The translations under genes were made by a program, and so were the position numbers. This document shows, piece after piece, positions 52,075-64,000 of a stretch of DNA of 64,000 nt. The stretch lies in contig JAFCIZ010000004.1 of assembly GCA_017871115.1 (NCBI GenBank), positions 372,001 to 436,000 of the forward strand, given 5' to 3'. Each line of letters opens with the position of its first letter. Position 1 is the stretch's first letter. The notes beneath the pieces were generated by a model, which saw only the letters and a list, made by a program, of their open reading frames with translations, searched no databases and was not told where the DNA came from. Origin of the DNA: Cunninghamella blakesleeana. Its lineage: Eukaryota; Mucoromycota; Mucoromycetes; Mucorales; Cunninghamellaceae.

Positions 52075-53433
52075 ATTGGTTTGTTTGGCTTGTTTTTTTT
52101 AAAAAATAATAAAATGAGAGAAGAAAAAAATAGATGGAGAAAAGAAAAAGAAGAGTAGACGAAAAATAAAATTGAGCTTTTTAAAAATAAAAAATAATAA
52201 TAAAAATATCCCCTCCCTCTCCGTCCCGCCTTTATTTAATTTGATTAGGTTCAAATTAACCAATAAGCGTTCGCTGTGTATATAGTGCAACATAAGGTTT
52301 ATTTTTTTAATACATTTTTATTTAATATTTCTATTCTTTAAATTTTTTAATATATGCTTTGATATATATATATATATACTTATTTATGTCACCTGGTTAT
52401 AAAACATTTTAACTCACTTTAAATATTTTTTATATCTATAGAAATGGCGATGAGTGAGTAAAACTTTTTTATTTATTTATTTTTATTAAAAAATCGATAA
52501 TGCTTATAAAAATAAATAATTTTAACATTAATAAGTGATGATGCGCAACTAATAACTCATAAAAAAAGAAATAAGGAAGGAACAAATAGCATATCTTTGA
52601 GGGTTACCCTACCAAGTACATCCTACCTACCATAGTGTAATAATAGTCATGGCAAATCCTAATTTGATGCATGTACTAAAAAAAAAGAGAAAGCACTTTT
52701 ACATCCCGCCCTTTTTTTTAAAAAAATCATTTTTCTCCACTCTCTTATTTTTGGGACTTATTTTCTTTATTGCACTTTTTAATAAAAAAACGTGGGTAAT
52801 ATAGTGAAAAAATAGTCTTTTTGGCTAAAATATTGTATAGTATTCTGGTTTTAAAATAATACACTATATACATATATATAGGAAACCCTGTCAATGAATA
52901 GTTTTGTTATTAATATTCGTATAGGTAATAATAATGTAACCATTTTCGATGTCGCATAAATAATCTGTTCCAGTTTATATAGAGTTTACATTTATTTATT
53001 TTTTAGAAAAAAAAAGTAAAAGGTATTAGAAAAGAAAAAATTACAATCATCAAAAAAAGCTTCATTAAAAAAATTATGGGCGGTGATTTAAATTGATTTG
53101 TCTTTTTTATTTTTGTTTTTGCAACTTTTTTTTTCTTTCTTTTTCTCTCCAATTACACTTTTTTATTTTATTCCACATATTTTTTATTTTATTTCTATCT
53201 TGCATATAATGCATTCCTTTTGATTATATATTATATTCATCATTATTATTATTTTAATCAAATTTTTATATTATCATATTCATTTTTTTATTTTATTTAA
53301 TTACAAGAACATAAGAAAGACATATTCTTTTTTTTTTGTTACGTTATAAAAAAAAAAAAAAAAAAAAACTTTCATATAATCTTGTATTAGACTTATATAA
53401 ACATCATCAACGATCTTTTTATAATATTACATA
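52075..53433. promoter_or_regulatory. Divergent intergenic region of 1.36 kb
   Basis: Separates the starts of the MYND and PGAP1 genes. Contains T(n)A(n) junctions (near 52090-52105 and 52705-52726), pyrimidine tracts before both starts, and a poly-A run at about 53348-53368. No coding exon is recognised. No defined regulator site is named. Confidence 0.45.
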
Positions 53434-56400
53434 ATGTCTGATAGACTTGATTCATCTGATATAAGTGAAAATGATAATATAGATAAATTAGCTTTAGATG
53501 GATTACATCATACAACAGAACATACAACTTCAAATAATAACAATAAAAACAATCATATCAATAACACAGCAACAATTACAACAATTACAGCTACAACTAT
53601 AACAGCAGCAGCAAAAGTAAATACAACAGCAACAACAGGTGCTATACCACACCTAACATCAATGGGGACACCTCATACTTTTAACAACAATAATAATATA
53701 CAAAAAGTTTATAAACATAATGAATATGAAACAAGTTTTACTACAAATGGAAGCGTTGCTTTTCCTTTAGCATCTTTACCTATACCTAAATGGTATCGAT
53801 TATCATCCTCGTGGATTTTTATTTTGATGTTTTCTATTTTAATCTCTCTTGGCACCTTACTCAGTATGATGGATTCTTTTACAAATTATCAAAAAGATAG
53901 TAATGGATGTAAAGACAGCTATATGCGACCATTATATATTAAACAAGATGAATTTGATAGTGAAATGACTCGATTTGCTGGAAAATATGCCTTATATTTA
54001 TATAGAGAAAAAGGTGTTGATCTTTCTGAACAGGTAAAAAAAAAAAACTTTTTTTAAAAAACTGATATTTATTATGTTACACAGATTTATACTCATTTGG
54101 GAAAGAAAATGGCTAATACTTTTTCATGTTTTTTTATTATTATATATATTTATTTATAGCCAACTGGTATACCTGTACTTTTTATACCTGGACATGCTGG
54201 CAGTTATAAACAAATTCGATCTATTGCAGCTGAATCGGCTTATTATTATTATCAACATTATGCAAGAAACATGGATTCTTGGGATCATGGCATGAGAAAT
54301 TTAGATTTTTTTACAGGTATTGATAAGAATATAAAATAAAAAATAAAATAAAATACTTCAAAAAAAATGTCGGCGTTAAAATCTAAAAATTTAATTTATT
54401 ATTATTATTATTATATATATATATATACATTTCCCTTAGTTGATTTTAATGAAGAATTTTCAGCATTACATGGACAATCTCTTTTAGAGCAAGCAGAATA
54501 TTTAAATGATGCAATTGATTATATACTAAAACTTTATCCTTCATCGCGTAAATGGGGTCCACCACAAAATAAACACTTACCAGACCCAACTTCTGTTATT
54601 ATTGTTGGTCATTCAATGGGTGGAGTAGTAGCTAGAACAATGTTAACTTTACATAATTATCAACCTGGAACAATAAACACTATACTTACATTATCAACCC
54701 CACATATTTTACCACCTGCTCCGTTTGATTGGAAAATTACACAAATCTATAAACAAATTCATCAATTTTGGAAAGTAGATTTTGACCATCGACAACAACA
54801 ACATCAACAATATCAACAAGTATCATCTGTTCAAAAAAAGGCAACATCGTCATCACCAACAGGAATTGAAAAATATACTTCAGGGGTATTAAAAGATGTT
54901 TCATTAATATCCATTGCTGGAGGAAATTTGGATGCTATTATATGCTCCGACACGGCTAATGTTGGCACTTTTTTACCGCGTAACCATGGATTCACCGTAT
55001 TTCCTACAGGCATTCCAAATGTGTGGACTGGAACAGATCATAATTCTATTTTGGCTTGTAATCAGATGGTAAAAGTAATATCAAAAACGTTATTAAACAT
55101 TGTGGATGCAAGGCGTGGTTCTCAAACAAAACCTTTGGATGAAAGAATGAAAGTGATGGAAAAGGCATTCTTATCTGGTCTAGAAGATAGAAGAGGAGAT
55201 GGGTCTGATTTAGAGTTAGGTAAATTAACTGAGGAAAAAAAAAAACCAAAATACAACATATATATATAATATACGGGGTAACATATATTAATTAACTTTA
55301 TATACTAATATTTATTTATTTATTTATATTAATTATTTAGATGAACTATCATACCATGATTTAAATCCAAATCAAAGTCAATTTTTATTACCTGGACAAA
55401 GATTGATTTTAGACAATGAAGATTATGGATCACAACGTATGATATTTTTACCAGTATATGAAGGAGCAGATGCATTTAGTATATTAACTAATCAAGTACT
55501 TGGAAAACATGAAGCTTTCGACTTATACTTGTGCAACAAATTGGAAAATCATATTAAAGGAACAACAAGGATGGGTTGTCGCTCAGTATCACCATCTATA
55601 TCTACGACAATTCCTGCTTCTACAACCTATGAAAAGGAAGCTCATAATGTAAGTACTTTTATGTTTGCAAGTATTACTTTTGAAGAAATGCATGATTATG
55701 AATTTTTATGTATAATCGATCGACGTAACGCTAGTCCAGGATTTCTCATCGCGGAACCATATGACTTTGACACAAATACAAGAATTATTGACAAGTCTAT
55801 CTTTGGTAAAGTTTTGTATCACCTTAAAAACAAATTATTAATATTAATTTATTCCAACTCACTTTTATTATTATTATTATTATTATCATTATTGTTTAGA
55901 TATAGCAATGAATGGTATACAATTAGATCTTAATTCTGCTTTATATTCAACAATTCGAATACCTTCAATAGACAGTTCTATGCTATCCTATCACATGAAT
56001 ATTCGTGCATCTCAATGTTCATCAACTCATTTTGCACCGTTATTACGTCAGTCTATTGCAACAATGCACGAGTCAAAATTTTTTGTCGATGTTGGCTATG
56101 AAAAGCAAAATATTGGTATTTCCGTTCATGGACGCACAGCTTTCTCACCACCTTCACCACCTATTCGATTACTTCATCATGTACAACATCAAAACAAACA
56201 ACGTTACTCACATCACCTCGAAGAAGAATTAAATGGATTAACTATTAATTTATGGATGGACCCATCATGTAACCAACCTGTAAAAATCGAAATTTTAATC
56301 GATTGGTATGGTAGTTTAGGACGTATTGGATTTCGCAATGGTGTTATGTTACCAACTTATGTTTTTATTGTTGTTATGATCGTTTGGGTGAATCAATTAA

Positions 56401-57087
56401 GATGCTATTTCAACACAGGTATTTATCCTCATTTTGGTCAAGGAATGGTCTATTGTTTGAGAACGGTATTTCCCCTTATTTCTGTACTATTGACATTAGC
56501 AACTATATATCAAGGATGGACAGATGATGAAGTATATCAGTTAATAGATAATGATCGACTCTTAGGGACATTGTTGAAACAATATGTAGCTGCTAATGAT
56601 GATACTTCAGGAATAAAACCTATGTCCATTGTATGGAATGATGTATTGAGTGGTCGAGTGGATCTCTTTTTTTGGTGGTTACCACTTTTTGGTTTAATTG
56701 TTAGTATTGGTGTTGTAATTATACTTTGGGTACTTTTATCAACTTTAATGCATATTAGTACTACAATACTATCTTTCTTTGTTGGTTATCATTATCACAC
56801 CAATCACCATCATCATCATCAAAAACAACAATGTTCAAATAACTATCAACAACTATTATGGTTTTTTCCAACCAATTTTAACTCAGAATCAGATAGACAA
56901 CGATTAGAAAGAAAAGTAATTACTACTTTTATATTATTCAGTTTAGTGGCAACTTGTATACCCTACCAATTCGTCTTCCTTGTTGCTTTATTGGTACTTA
57001 TTATCACTTGTATTAGAGCGTTATTAAAGTCAAAGTTTGCTGTAAGTATTATTTTTATTTTATTTTTTGAAAAATGAAAATCATATA

Positions 57088-57123
<36 letters not shown>

Positions 57124-57606
57124 TATTTGTAACATTAATTTTATTTTTATCTTTAGTCACCTAATCAAGAACTAAAAAAAAATAATAGATATTATTATTT
57201 ACAATCATTATTACTATTATTTGTCACGTTATTACCGTTTAATGCACCTATATTAGTAGTATGGATTCGAAATTTATCAGTACATTGGTTTGTACCTTTT
57301 TCCTCAGATCATAGTGTTCTTGCCATTGCACCTATTATGATATATGTTGAAATGCTAACCAATCAGAAAACAATATTACCAAGAATGACATTTCGTATTT
57401 GGCACTGGTCAACTTACATGCTGTTTTATATGATAGTCACCTATGCATTTTTATATGGGATTAGATATACGCATTCATTATACTTTTTATCGAATGGATT
57501 GATAGGATGGTTGCTTTTCTTACACTTTTGGCATTCTCCGTATGGTTGCCATGTTTACCACTATTTAATGGAACATTTTTATCCTTTCACAAAAAAGAAA
57601 TCATAG
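53434..57606 (+). CDS. BST1: GPI inositol-deacylase (PGAP1/Bst1)
   Basis: Six exons, 53434-54033, 54160-54316, 54440-55219, 55341-55805, 55900-57041 and 57157-57606, encode 1197 residues. After an Asn/Thr-rich cytosolic N-terminus (about 125 residues) comes a first transmembrane segment (WIFILMFSILISLGTLLSM). Then the PGAP1 domain: C-x-MRP-x-Y, [51 protein letters not shown], and VGHSMGGVVAR with the nucleophile Ser311, followed by LSTPH. The rest is luminal domain plus several C-terminal membrane spans. Known role: in the ER it removes the acyl chain from the GPI-anchor inositol, a step needed for efficient export and quality control of GPI proteins. A His/Gln-rich insert lies after FDHRQQQ. 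The length is near that of yeast Bst1. Confidence 0.94.
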
Positions 57607-58193
57607 ATTAATAAGAACTAGAATAATATTAATACCTTTTCTTATATATATATATATTTATTTATTTATTTTACTAGTTACTGTTTTGATTTTATTATTA
57701 CTACTACTATTAATTACTTTTTTACTATTTATTATTACACTTTATTATTTTAATTACACGTACATATTTATTTATTTATTTATTTATTTATCTTAGCTAT
57801 ATTCTCATCTTTTAAAACTAATTTATTGTTCACTCTAAAACAGTTTTTTTGTTTTATATGTATTTAACTTTTATATTATCTTTATTTTATTTTTCCTCAC
57901 TTATCACTTATTTTTGTATTTGTATTATCTCCAATAAAATAAAAACCGCTTTTTCAATAGTAGAAGACGAATGCACACTTTTTTAACATATATATAATAA
58001 TTTTATGGCATTTTGTTATTATTTTTTATTATTATTTATTAAATCAATTAATAATATGCTTCTATATAAAAGTTTTATATGTATGTACAATAGATTCTTT
58101 TTCCTTTCATATATTTCAATTTTTTCTTCTATCTAATTTTTTTTTTTTTTGATATTTTTTTTGTTCATTCGTTTGTTAAATTAAATATTATAC
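57607..58193. other. Convergent 3' region
   Basis: AT-rich, with TTTA repeats near 57760-57795 and no coding exon recognised. The PGAP1 and PPR genes end toward each other here. Confidence 0.5.
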
Positions 58194-61100
58194 TTATTTT
58201 TCTTGATTAGTTTCTAAAACATTTTCAATCCAATAATTAATGTGATCTGTGACAGATGAATATAAAGTTTGTATACCCATACCTTTATAGCCTTGTATAT
58301 TAAAGGCTTCAGCAAAAATACGGCATGTTTCATGATGTAAATAAAAATCTCTATGTCGTATAAAATTATCATTGGATCTTTTATGATATTTGGCTTCCAA
58401 TTGGTTCAGATTTAAAACGTTCTCATAGGCAACATGACATGCTTTTTGTATATCATTCTTATTAAGAAGTGAGACGATGTAACGATTCCAATTATGAACA
58501 TCAAAAGAATAACCTTCTTGTTTTAATTTTGACCATACATTTTCTATATCATCGTATCGCTGTTGATCATTTAATGCATCTATATAAATGGATAATATAA
58601 AGGTTGATGGAGTAGAGGTATTATCTTTTTCAGAATCAATAAGTTTAAAATGCTCAAATTGACCAATAGTGGTGGTGGTGTCGCTGCCATTATTTGAATG
58701 AAAATCTAAAAGTATATCATCGATAGAATTACCCTTATTATCGATGTTTAAAAGAGGAATATCGCCTATTCCATCTAAATAGATTGATGATGGTAGTGAG
58801 GGTGAAGTTGATAGTTGATATTGATTATCATTATTATTATTATTGTAATTATTTCCTAACATATTCCACATATTTTCTACTACATCGTATCGTTGTTCTT
58901 CTTTATATAATTTCATTAACGTTGTATAGATAAAAGAATTAAAAGGTGTTTTATGTTCAAGCATGATTTTCACTATATCACGAGCTTTATCAAACTGGTG
59001 TAAATTTACATATTTACGAATTAAAGATGTGAAGAGATAAGGGGGTGGAATAATGGAGATTTGATTTTTATCTTGATATTGCTGTTGTTCTTGATCTAAT
59101 AAGTCTTCAATGGTCATTGGTAATTGTTGAGTATAAAGTATTTCTTCAGGTTTTTTATAACGATCATGTGTTACATTGGCCAGCATAGCAAAATCTCCAA
59201 AAGGATGATGATGATCATTGTTGTTTAATAATGATAATTGTTGTTTATGTAATTTTTGTTTTTGATGTTCAATAGTGTTTCGTAAAACAGACTCTGCTAG
59301 TGATGGATCGCCATTATTTACTAACCCATTTATTAAAATTGACCATGTTGTCCAGTTTGGTTCCACGCCTGACTGTATCATTAATTCCACTATTTGTTTA
59401 GCATTCTCTGTATGTTGTGTTTTAAAATAACTTTGCATTAATATATTCCAACAGATAACACCAGGAGTAATTCCATTTTCTTGCATAGTTTTCATCAAAG
59501 CTTCTACAGCTTTGGGTTCACCTCGTTTTGAATAACAATACATTAATATCCCATATGTATGTTCTGTCATTTGAATAGAAGTTTGTAACATTTGTCGGTA
59601 GGCTTGAAAAACTTTATCAATTTTATTTTTTTTAACATAGACATATAACAATGCACTGTATAAATGACCATTGGGCCTCATGTGTTGTTTAAATTCATCG
59701 AATAGAATTTCAGTTGTTTCCATATCTTCTGCTTTTGCATAGGCTTCTACAATAGTTGTATAAGTAAAAGGGTGTTTTTCCACCATCATTTTATCCATCA
59801 TATTTACAATAGCTTCTGTATTAGCTACATCTCCACGTTTAGCAAAATAAGAAAGAAGAGGTGTAAAAGTTCGAGCATCCATCGATAATTTTGCATCGTT
59901 CAACAAATTGATTAGCATCATAGCATGCCGTATATCATTCTTTTCAACATAGGATTTAATCAAAATATTGTACATAACTTTGGTAGGTTTGACATCCTTG
60001 ATACCACCTTTATGTAAAATCCTTAACACTTCTAAAGCTGATTTTTGATCATCGTTATTTACAAAACATTCGATTAATGAAGAGTAAATATGAGGCGTTG
60101 GTTTAGTATGTTGCATCATTCGTTTGTAAAGCTGGCGGACCATGGATAAATCACCTTGTTTTGCAAACATATCAATTAATGTACCATAAGTAATCACATC
60201 CGGTTGTACACCCAATTCCTGCATCATAGTATATACTTGACTAGCACCGGAAACATCAGGCTGAGGTTTTTGATGAGCATGGATATCTAGAAGAGCATTA
60301 AATGTAATAACATCGGGATTGATTTCTTCTACAACCATCATTTCATTTAAAAGAGACATTGATTTTTTGATATCACCAGAACGCCCAACTTTATGCATCA
60401 AAGCTACCATCATTTTCCGATCACGTGGTATATTTTTTTTTGTCATCATATCATTCACTGCTAAGGCATATTCAGGTCTACCTGCACTAGAAAAGAAGAG
60501 CACCATTTCTTTATAAAGAGAAGGATCTAAATCACGTGTATTCTCACCACCTACCTGCATTCCAATTTTACTCCAAAACCAACTCCAAACCATTTTTGTC
60601 ATTTCATTTGTATAACCACCAATTCGAATATTATCTACTAATATTCTTGTTGCTGCTTGTGAAGGCTGAATCCCACGATCCAACATACTTCCATACGTTG
60701 CCATTGATTTTTCTACCATGGCTTTTTTACCAATCTGGCCCACATGCTCCTGATAACTTGATAATAATATATTAAATGGTTTTTGTATATCATTATCCAA
60801 TTCTAATAAAAGCTGCTGTTTGCTAATATCCTCAAAGACTGCTTCCATTTCCTTTATTTTGCCATTCATACCCAACAGTCGCATGACGATTAACTTTTCT
60901 TTACGTCCCATTTGATAACCTAATTGTTTCATATCTTCTACTAATGCTAAGACATAATCCAATCCCTGTCCATGCTTAGTTTGGTGTGCAAATCGTTTAA
61001 TAAGTTGATTGAATTGATCGCTAGTTATATACCGTAACATATTTCTAACTGATAAATCTGTATAGCATTCCCATGCAAGCTCTGGATCTTTACGTCGTAA

Positions 61101-61613
61101 TAATTGTAATGTGGTATCAATTAAACAATGGGCTATATTTAAATCAGATTGTTCTAAAGCTGCTGATAAAATTTTTCCGCTTGCTGACGAAAGAAGTAAT
61201 GGATCATCTTTTGGTATATTAGATAAATCATTTATTGAAGAAATAGATACATTACTATGATGCTGTGGTTGTTGCTGTTGCTGTTGATCAGATAAAACTG
61301 AGTTTGTCGTTGTGCTTGAATAAAATCGTAGTTGTTTATTTAAGCAATATTGTTGTTCTTGTTGTTGTATTTTAAGCCATTTATAATATTGAACTTTATT
61401 AGTTAATCTAATATTATTTTTGGGTATAGATAGTAATAATAAAATAGGTGAATTAAATTGTTTACAAGCTGTATCCGTATAAACGCTACGTAAAGATCTA
61501 TAAATATGTGAAGGTAGATGCCTAGATCGTATTAGTGATAATTGATTTTCTAACCATAAGCTTTGACATAGATGAGCTGCGGATCGAATATTACTAGTAC
61601 TATGTTTGTTCAT
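58194..61613 (-). CDS. Large mitochondrial-type pentatricopeptide repeat protein
   Basis: A single uninterrupted exon on the complement encodes 1139 residues, the only long intron-free gene in the window. The N-terminus is basic, with Ser and Arg but few acids, consistent with mitochondrial import. A Gln-rich linker follows. From about residue 390 to 790 at least ten consecutive 35-residue PPR units are readable, such as PDVITYGTLIDMFAKQGDLSMVRQLYKRM and ITPGVICWNILMQSYFKTQHTENAKQIVELM. Additional divergent units lie near 900-940 and 1030-1090. PPR arrays bind RNA, and in fungi they act in mitochondrial mRNA stability, processing or translation. The RNA target cannot be read with confidence. 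Asn- and Ser-rich loops interrupt the C-terminal part. Confidence 0.9.
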   Translation of the reverse strand: MNKHSTSNIRSAAHLCQSLWLENQLSLIRSRHLPSHIYRSLRSVYTDTACKQFNSPILLLLSIPKNNIRLTNKVQYYKWLKIQQQEQQYCLNKQLRFYSSTTTNSVLSDQQQQQQPQHHSNVSISSINDLSNIPKDDPLLLSSASGKILSAALEQSDLNIAHCLIDTTLQLLRRKDPELAWECYTDLSVRNMLRYITSDQFNQLIKRFAHQTKHGQGLDYVLALVEDMKQLGYQMGRKEKLIVMRLLGMNGKIKEMEAVFEDISKQQLLLELDNDIQKPFNILLSSYQEHVGQIGKKAMVEKSMATYGSMLDRGIQPSQAATRILVDNIRIGGYTNEMTKMVWSWFWSKIGMQVGGENTRDLDPSLYKEMVLFFSSAGRPEYALAVNDMMTKKNIPRDRKMMVALMHKVGRSGDIKKSMSLLNEMMVVEEINPDVITFNALLDIHAHQKPQPDVSGASQVYTMMQELGVQPDVITYGTLIDMFAKQGDLSMVRQLYKRMMQHTKPTPHIYSSLIECFVNNDDQKSALEVLRILHKGGIKDVKPTKVMYNILIKSYVEKNDIRHAMMLINLLNDAKLSMDARTFTPLLSYFAKRGDVANTEAIVNMMDKMMVEKHPFTYTTIVEAYAKAEDMETTEILFDEFKQHMRPNGHLYSALLYVYVKKNKIDKVFQAYRQMLQTSIQMTEHTYGILMYCYSKRGEPKAVEALMKTMQENGITPGVICWNILMQSYFKTQHTENAKQIVELMIQSGVEPNWTTWSILINGLVNNGDPSLAESVLRNTIEHQKQKLHKQQLSLLNNNDHHHPFGDFAMLANVTHDRYKKPEEILYTQQLPMTIEDLLDQEQQQYQDKNQISIIPPPYLFTSLIRKYVNLHQFDKARDIVKIMLEHKTPFNSFIYTTLMKLYKEEQRYDVVENMWNMLGNNYNNNNNDNQYQLSTSPSLPSSIYLDGIGDIPLLNIDNKGNSIDDILLDFHSNNGSDTTTTIGQFEHFKLIDSEKDNTSTPSTFILSIYIDALNDQQRYDDIENVWSKLKQEGYSFDVHNWNRYIVSLLNKNDIQKACHVAYENVLNLNQLEAKYHKRSNDNFIRHRDFYLHHETCRIFAEAFNIQGYKGMGIQTLYSSVTDHINYWIENVLETNQEK

Positions 61614-61991
61614 TAGTATAAAGCTCTAAATGAATGAAAACACAAAAATATATTATAATTAATCTCAAAAAATAAAAAAATAGAGTTAAAAGTTTTCTTT
61701 TATTATTTTAGTTTTCACTTTACCAACAACCTTCTTTTTTAAAAAAAAAAATAAAAAAAAAAAAAAAAAAAGGTATGAAAATCTACTAATATATTTTCTT
61801 CAAGTTGATTATAAAAATATAAAATATATAATTTATAAAGAAAAAAAGAAGGCTAATAAATTAGTTTTAAAAAAAAGTAACAATAAAAAAAGAAAACAGA
61901 AGCAAAAGAAAAAAAATCAAAACAAAAATATTTAATTTTTTTAGCCCCGACTTAAAAAAAATTTGACACTTGAAAAAAAAAAAAATAGCAT
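61614..61991. other. Intergenic, upstream of the PPR gene
   Basis: Purine- and A-rich on the plus strand, with a T(n)A(n) junction near 61733-61750 and a poly-A near 61752-61770. No coding exon is seen. Confidence 0.45.
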
Positions 61992-63395
61992 TTATTTTAA
62001 CTCTAAAATTTGATCTTGATTTTTTCTAACATGGTCGTAATAAATTTGATATTCTAGTAATATTGGTAATAATTTCCATAAAGTAAATTCTGGCCAATAG
62101 CAATCAATAAATTGAATTTGACATCCTTTGGAGCATTGATATAGTAAAAAATCACTTAATCTAATCCTAATTTATTTAAAATATATGAATTAAATAAGTA
62201 ACCAATACCTGAATAAAAAATAATTTTGGTACTACGAATGGTTATTATCATTATTATCATTATTATTATTATTAAAATAATAATAATAATAATAAACTTA
62301 CTCGCCCGAAGTTCTAACAAGTATATCTAATGGTAGTGTTGTAAATAACTGATGTTCAAACGAATTTTGATTAAGATCACTATAATAAAATAAAGTAAGA
62401 AAAATATATTTTATAAGCATTTAATCATTTTAGTATACAAATTTATATATATATATATATATATTAATTATTACTCTATATCCATTTTTCCTTCCTGTAC
62501 TAATTGTACATTTTTTTTTATGGCTGTAGCCATTTCATTTCTTGATGTATATGGGCAACAAATGTTGAATGTACGCCTATTTAAACATATATGTTAAAAA
62601 AAAAAAGTATATCATTACTATTATAAATATTATCGAGAATACCCATATTTATTATTTTCATGATGTTTCTACAACTTACATTTTATTGTCTTTGGTTTTC
62701 TCCATAACTTTTTTTGCAATTTCGGCTATATCACTTGATAAATAATTCAAATCCCCTAAAAACATTACACGTATCCCATTTTTATGTACGAAATTACTAT
62801 AATAAAAATATTAAAAATAAAAATAGAACCATATTTTATTTTAGCAAATATATATCTCTTTTTAAAAAAAGTTATGATCATATTTAATTACTTGTTATCA
62901 CAAAAATCCATAAACGTTTTTCGAAATAATGCCATTAAATATTCAACTTCTTCTGGAGATCGCTTAAAATTTTCTATGCTGAAAGCAAATACTGTTATTT
63001 CGAGAACACCAAGCTGTAAACAGATTTCAAGTATCTAAAATAATAATAATAATAATATATACATATTATATTATATATTAATATTTTATATAAATATATC
63101 TTTTTTATATACTACTTTATTCTATATATGTATATATATATGTGCGCATGTGTTTGTATGTTTGTATGTATATCTTTACATTTTCTAAACTTTTTAAACC
63201 TTCATAATGACCAAACTGAGTTGATTCAGCACCCATCTTTTTTGCAAATCGTCTATTTCCATCTAAAATAAATCCGATATGTTTTGGTGTTCTACCTTTT
63301 TTAAATATATTGATAGCTATATTCTGTAAACAATCTTGACTATATTTATATAAGGCTGAGAAAGTTTCTGTTGATGGCATAGATAAACTAAGCAT
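61992..63395 (-). CDS. cis-Prenyltransferase (dehydrodolichyl diphosphate synthase, Rer2/Srt1/DHDDS type)
   Basis: Six exons on the complement (63395-63180, 63034-62892, 62796-62680, 62576-62475, 62379-62302, 62166-61992) encode 276 residues. All main family motifs are present: [15 protein letters not shown] (catalytic Asp45, with Arg48 and Arg49), [49 protein letters not shown], and [15 protein letters not shown] near the C-terminus. The enzyme extends farnesyl diphosphate with isopentenyl diphosphate in cis to make the dolichol precursor on the ER or lipid bodies. Eukaryotic forms work with a Nus1/NgBR partner; no partner is encoded here. The final acceptor was chosen as ATTAG|GATTAG because only it keeps SGEIRLSDF. 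The start could also be Met6. Confidence 0.94.
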
Positions 63396-64000
63396 ATTAT
63401 AAATAATAAAAATAAAAATAATAAAAAAAAGGTTAAGGAACAAAAAATAGAATGGAAAAAATTTTATAAAATTGGAAATTTATTAAGAAAATTTAAACTC
63501 AAAATAGCCAATGGAAATCACATGCCTACCATTAACCCTAACCTACCTCAAAAAATGCATGATTTTTTATAATAATCAAATCTTATTTTATATAAATCAA
63601 AATAAAATTTAAAGCATAGTTTAACACCAAACAATTTTAGAAAGATTTTCACCAAGTCAAACTAACAATAAATCATATTTCAAGTTAATGTCTCCAAATA
63701 AATAGACCTAATCAAGCGAGCTCCAAAGTTAAACTCCTGAACTCGAGGTGCCGTACCTGAACTTTTCTGTTCGGTGCTACCCATTATATGGGACAATTCA
63801 AGAATTCAAAGTATTCACAACCAATATTTTATGTATTGCTCATACACCGTTGAGAATAATAAACTTTGTATAGGCCACTAACTGTTTAGTAAGTACCTTC
63901 TTAAAATTAGATATTTATTATTGAGCAAAAGAATATGTATATCCGCATAGTAGGCAGAAAAACATTAGTTAAATATAAATAATAATTACAATACCAGCAA
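63396..64000. other. Intergenic to window end, holding repeat copy B
   Basis: The first 250 bp are the upstream flank of the cis-prenyltransferase gene with A/T-rich tracts. From about 63645 the sequence aligns with the dispersed repeat at 21945-22270. No coding exon is seen. Confidence 0.5.
63645..64000 (+). repeat. Dispersed repeat, copy B (runs to window end)
   Basis: Same orientation as copy A. Matching blocks include cgagctccaaag, aactcgaggtgc against attcgagctatc, attcacaacca, and gaataataaac followed by tataggcca. It carries no open reading frame. It reaches the window edge, so its full length is unknown. Confidence 0.55.

Noticed and set aside
63529..63546. Telomere-like ACCCTAACC near the window end.
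   Set aside because: Only about one and a half units are present. An interstitial telomere tract would need several.

Overview
The window looks like nuclear DNA of a filamentous, early-diverging fungus, most likely in the Mucoromycota. I infer this from four things: strongly AT-rich sequence, short GT-AG introns, genes packed on both strands, and a gene set that includes a PHO80-type cyclin, a fungal-type FMN adenylyltransferase, VID30/RanBPM and an F-BAR/RhoGAP protein. The genus cannot be named from sequence alone. I found no rRNA, tRNA, CRISPR, plasmid or viral genes. I rebuilt 20 exon models by hand; in each one the exon lengths sum to a multiple of three with GT-AG introns. An uncertain small ORF and a doubtful decayed locus are listed separately.

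Layout. 0.4-9 kb: VPS52 (GARP tethering complex), a PHO80-like cyclin and the VMS1/ANKZF1 peptidyl-tRNA hydrolase. 9-21 kb: an Asteroid-type XPG-fold nuclease, a Sec7-PH ARF exchange factor, a small uncertain membrane or secreted ORF, an HSL-family alpha/beta hydrolase and a STIMATE/YPL162C-like membrane protein. 21-24.4 kb: gene-poor, with one copy of a dispersed repeat. 24.4-29 kb: FAD synthetase, then a divergent pair encoding a PhnZ-like HD-domain mixed-valent di-iron oxygenase and a PhyH/PhnY-like Fe(II)/2-oxoglutarate dioxygenase. 29.6-34.4 kb: a single-copy gene carrying a retrotransposon-type integrase zinc-binding (H2C2) module, and a RanBPM/VID30-like GID-complex subunit with a very large ATT microsatellite in an intron. 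34.4-39.4 kb: gene desert with short coding-like fragments. 39.4-52 kb: a PH-domain protein whose upstream region holds CGCG sites and a perfect palindrome, an F-BAR/RhoGAP protein, a peroxisomal ABCD half-transporter in 22 exons (one of 18 nt) and a TPR-MYND protein. 53-63.4 kb: PGAP1/BST1 GPI inositol-deacylase, a 1139-residue PPR protein and a cis-prenyltransferase. A second, diverged copy of the dispersed repeat closes the window.

Most genes are unrelated housekeeping functions in membrane traffic, organelle lipid and glycan metabolism, and signalling. The clear exception is the divergent oxygenase pair at 26.2-28.8 kb. Its two enzymes match the classes of the PhnY-PhnZ oxidative route for 2-aminoethylphosphonate: hydroxylation, then oxidative C-P cleavage to glycine and phosphate. 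The PhnZ-like protein keeps every iron-ligand and substrate-contact position I can check, with matching spacing. A linked eukaryotic phosphonate-catabolism module is the most notable candidate system in this window.
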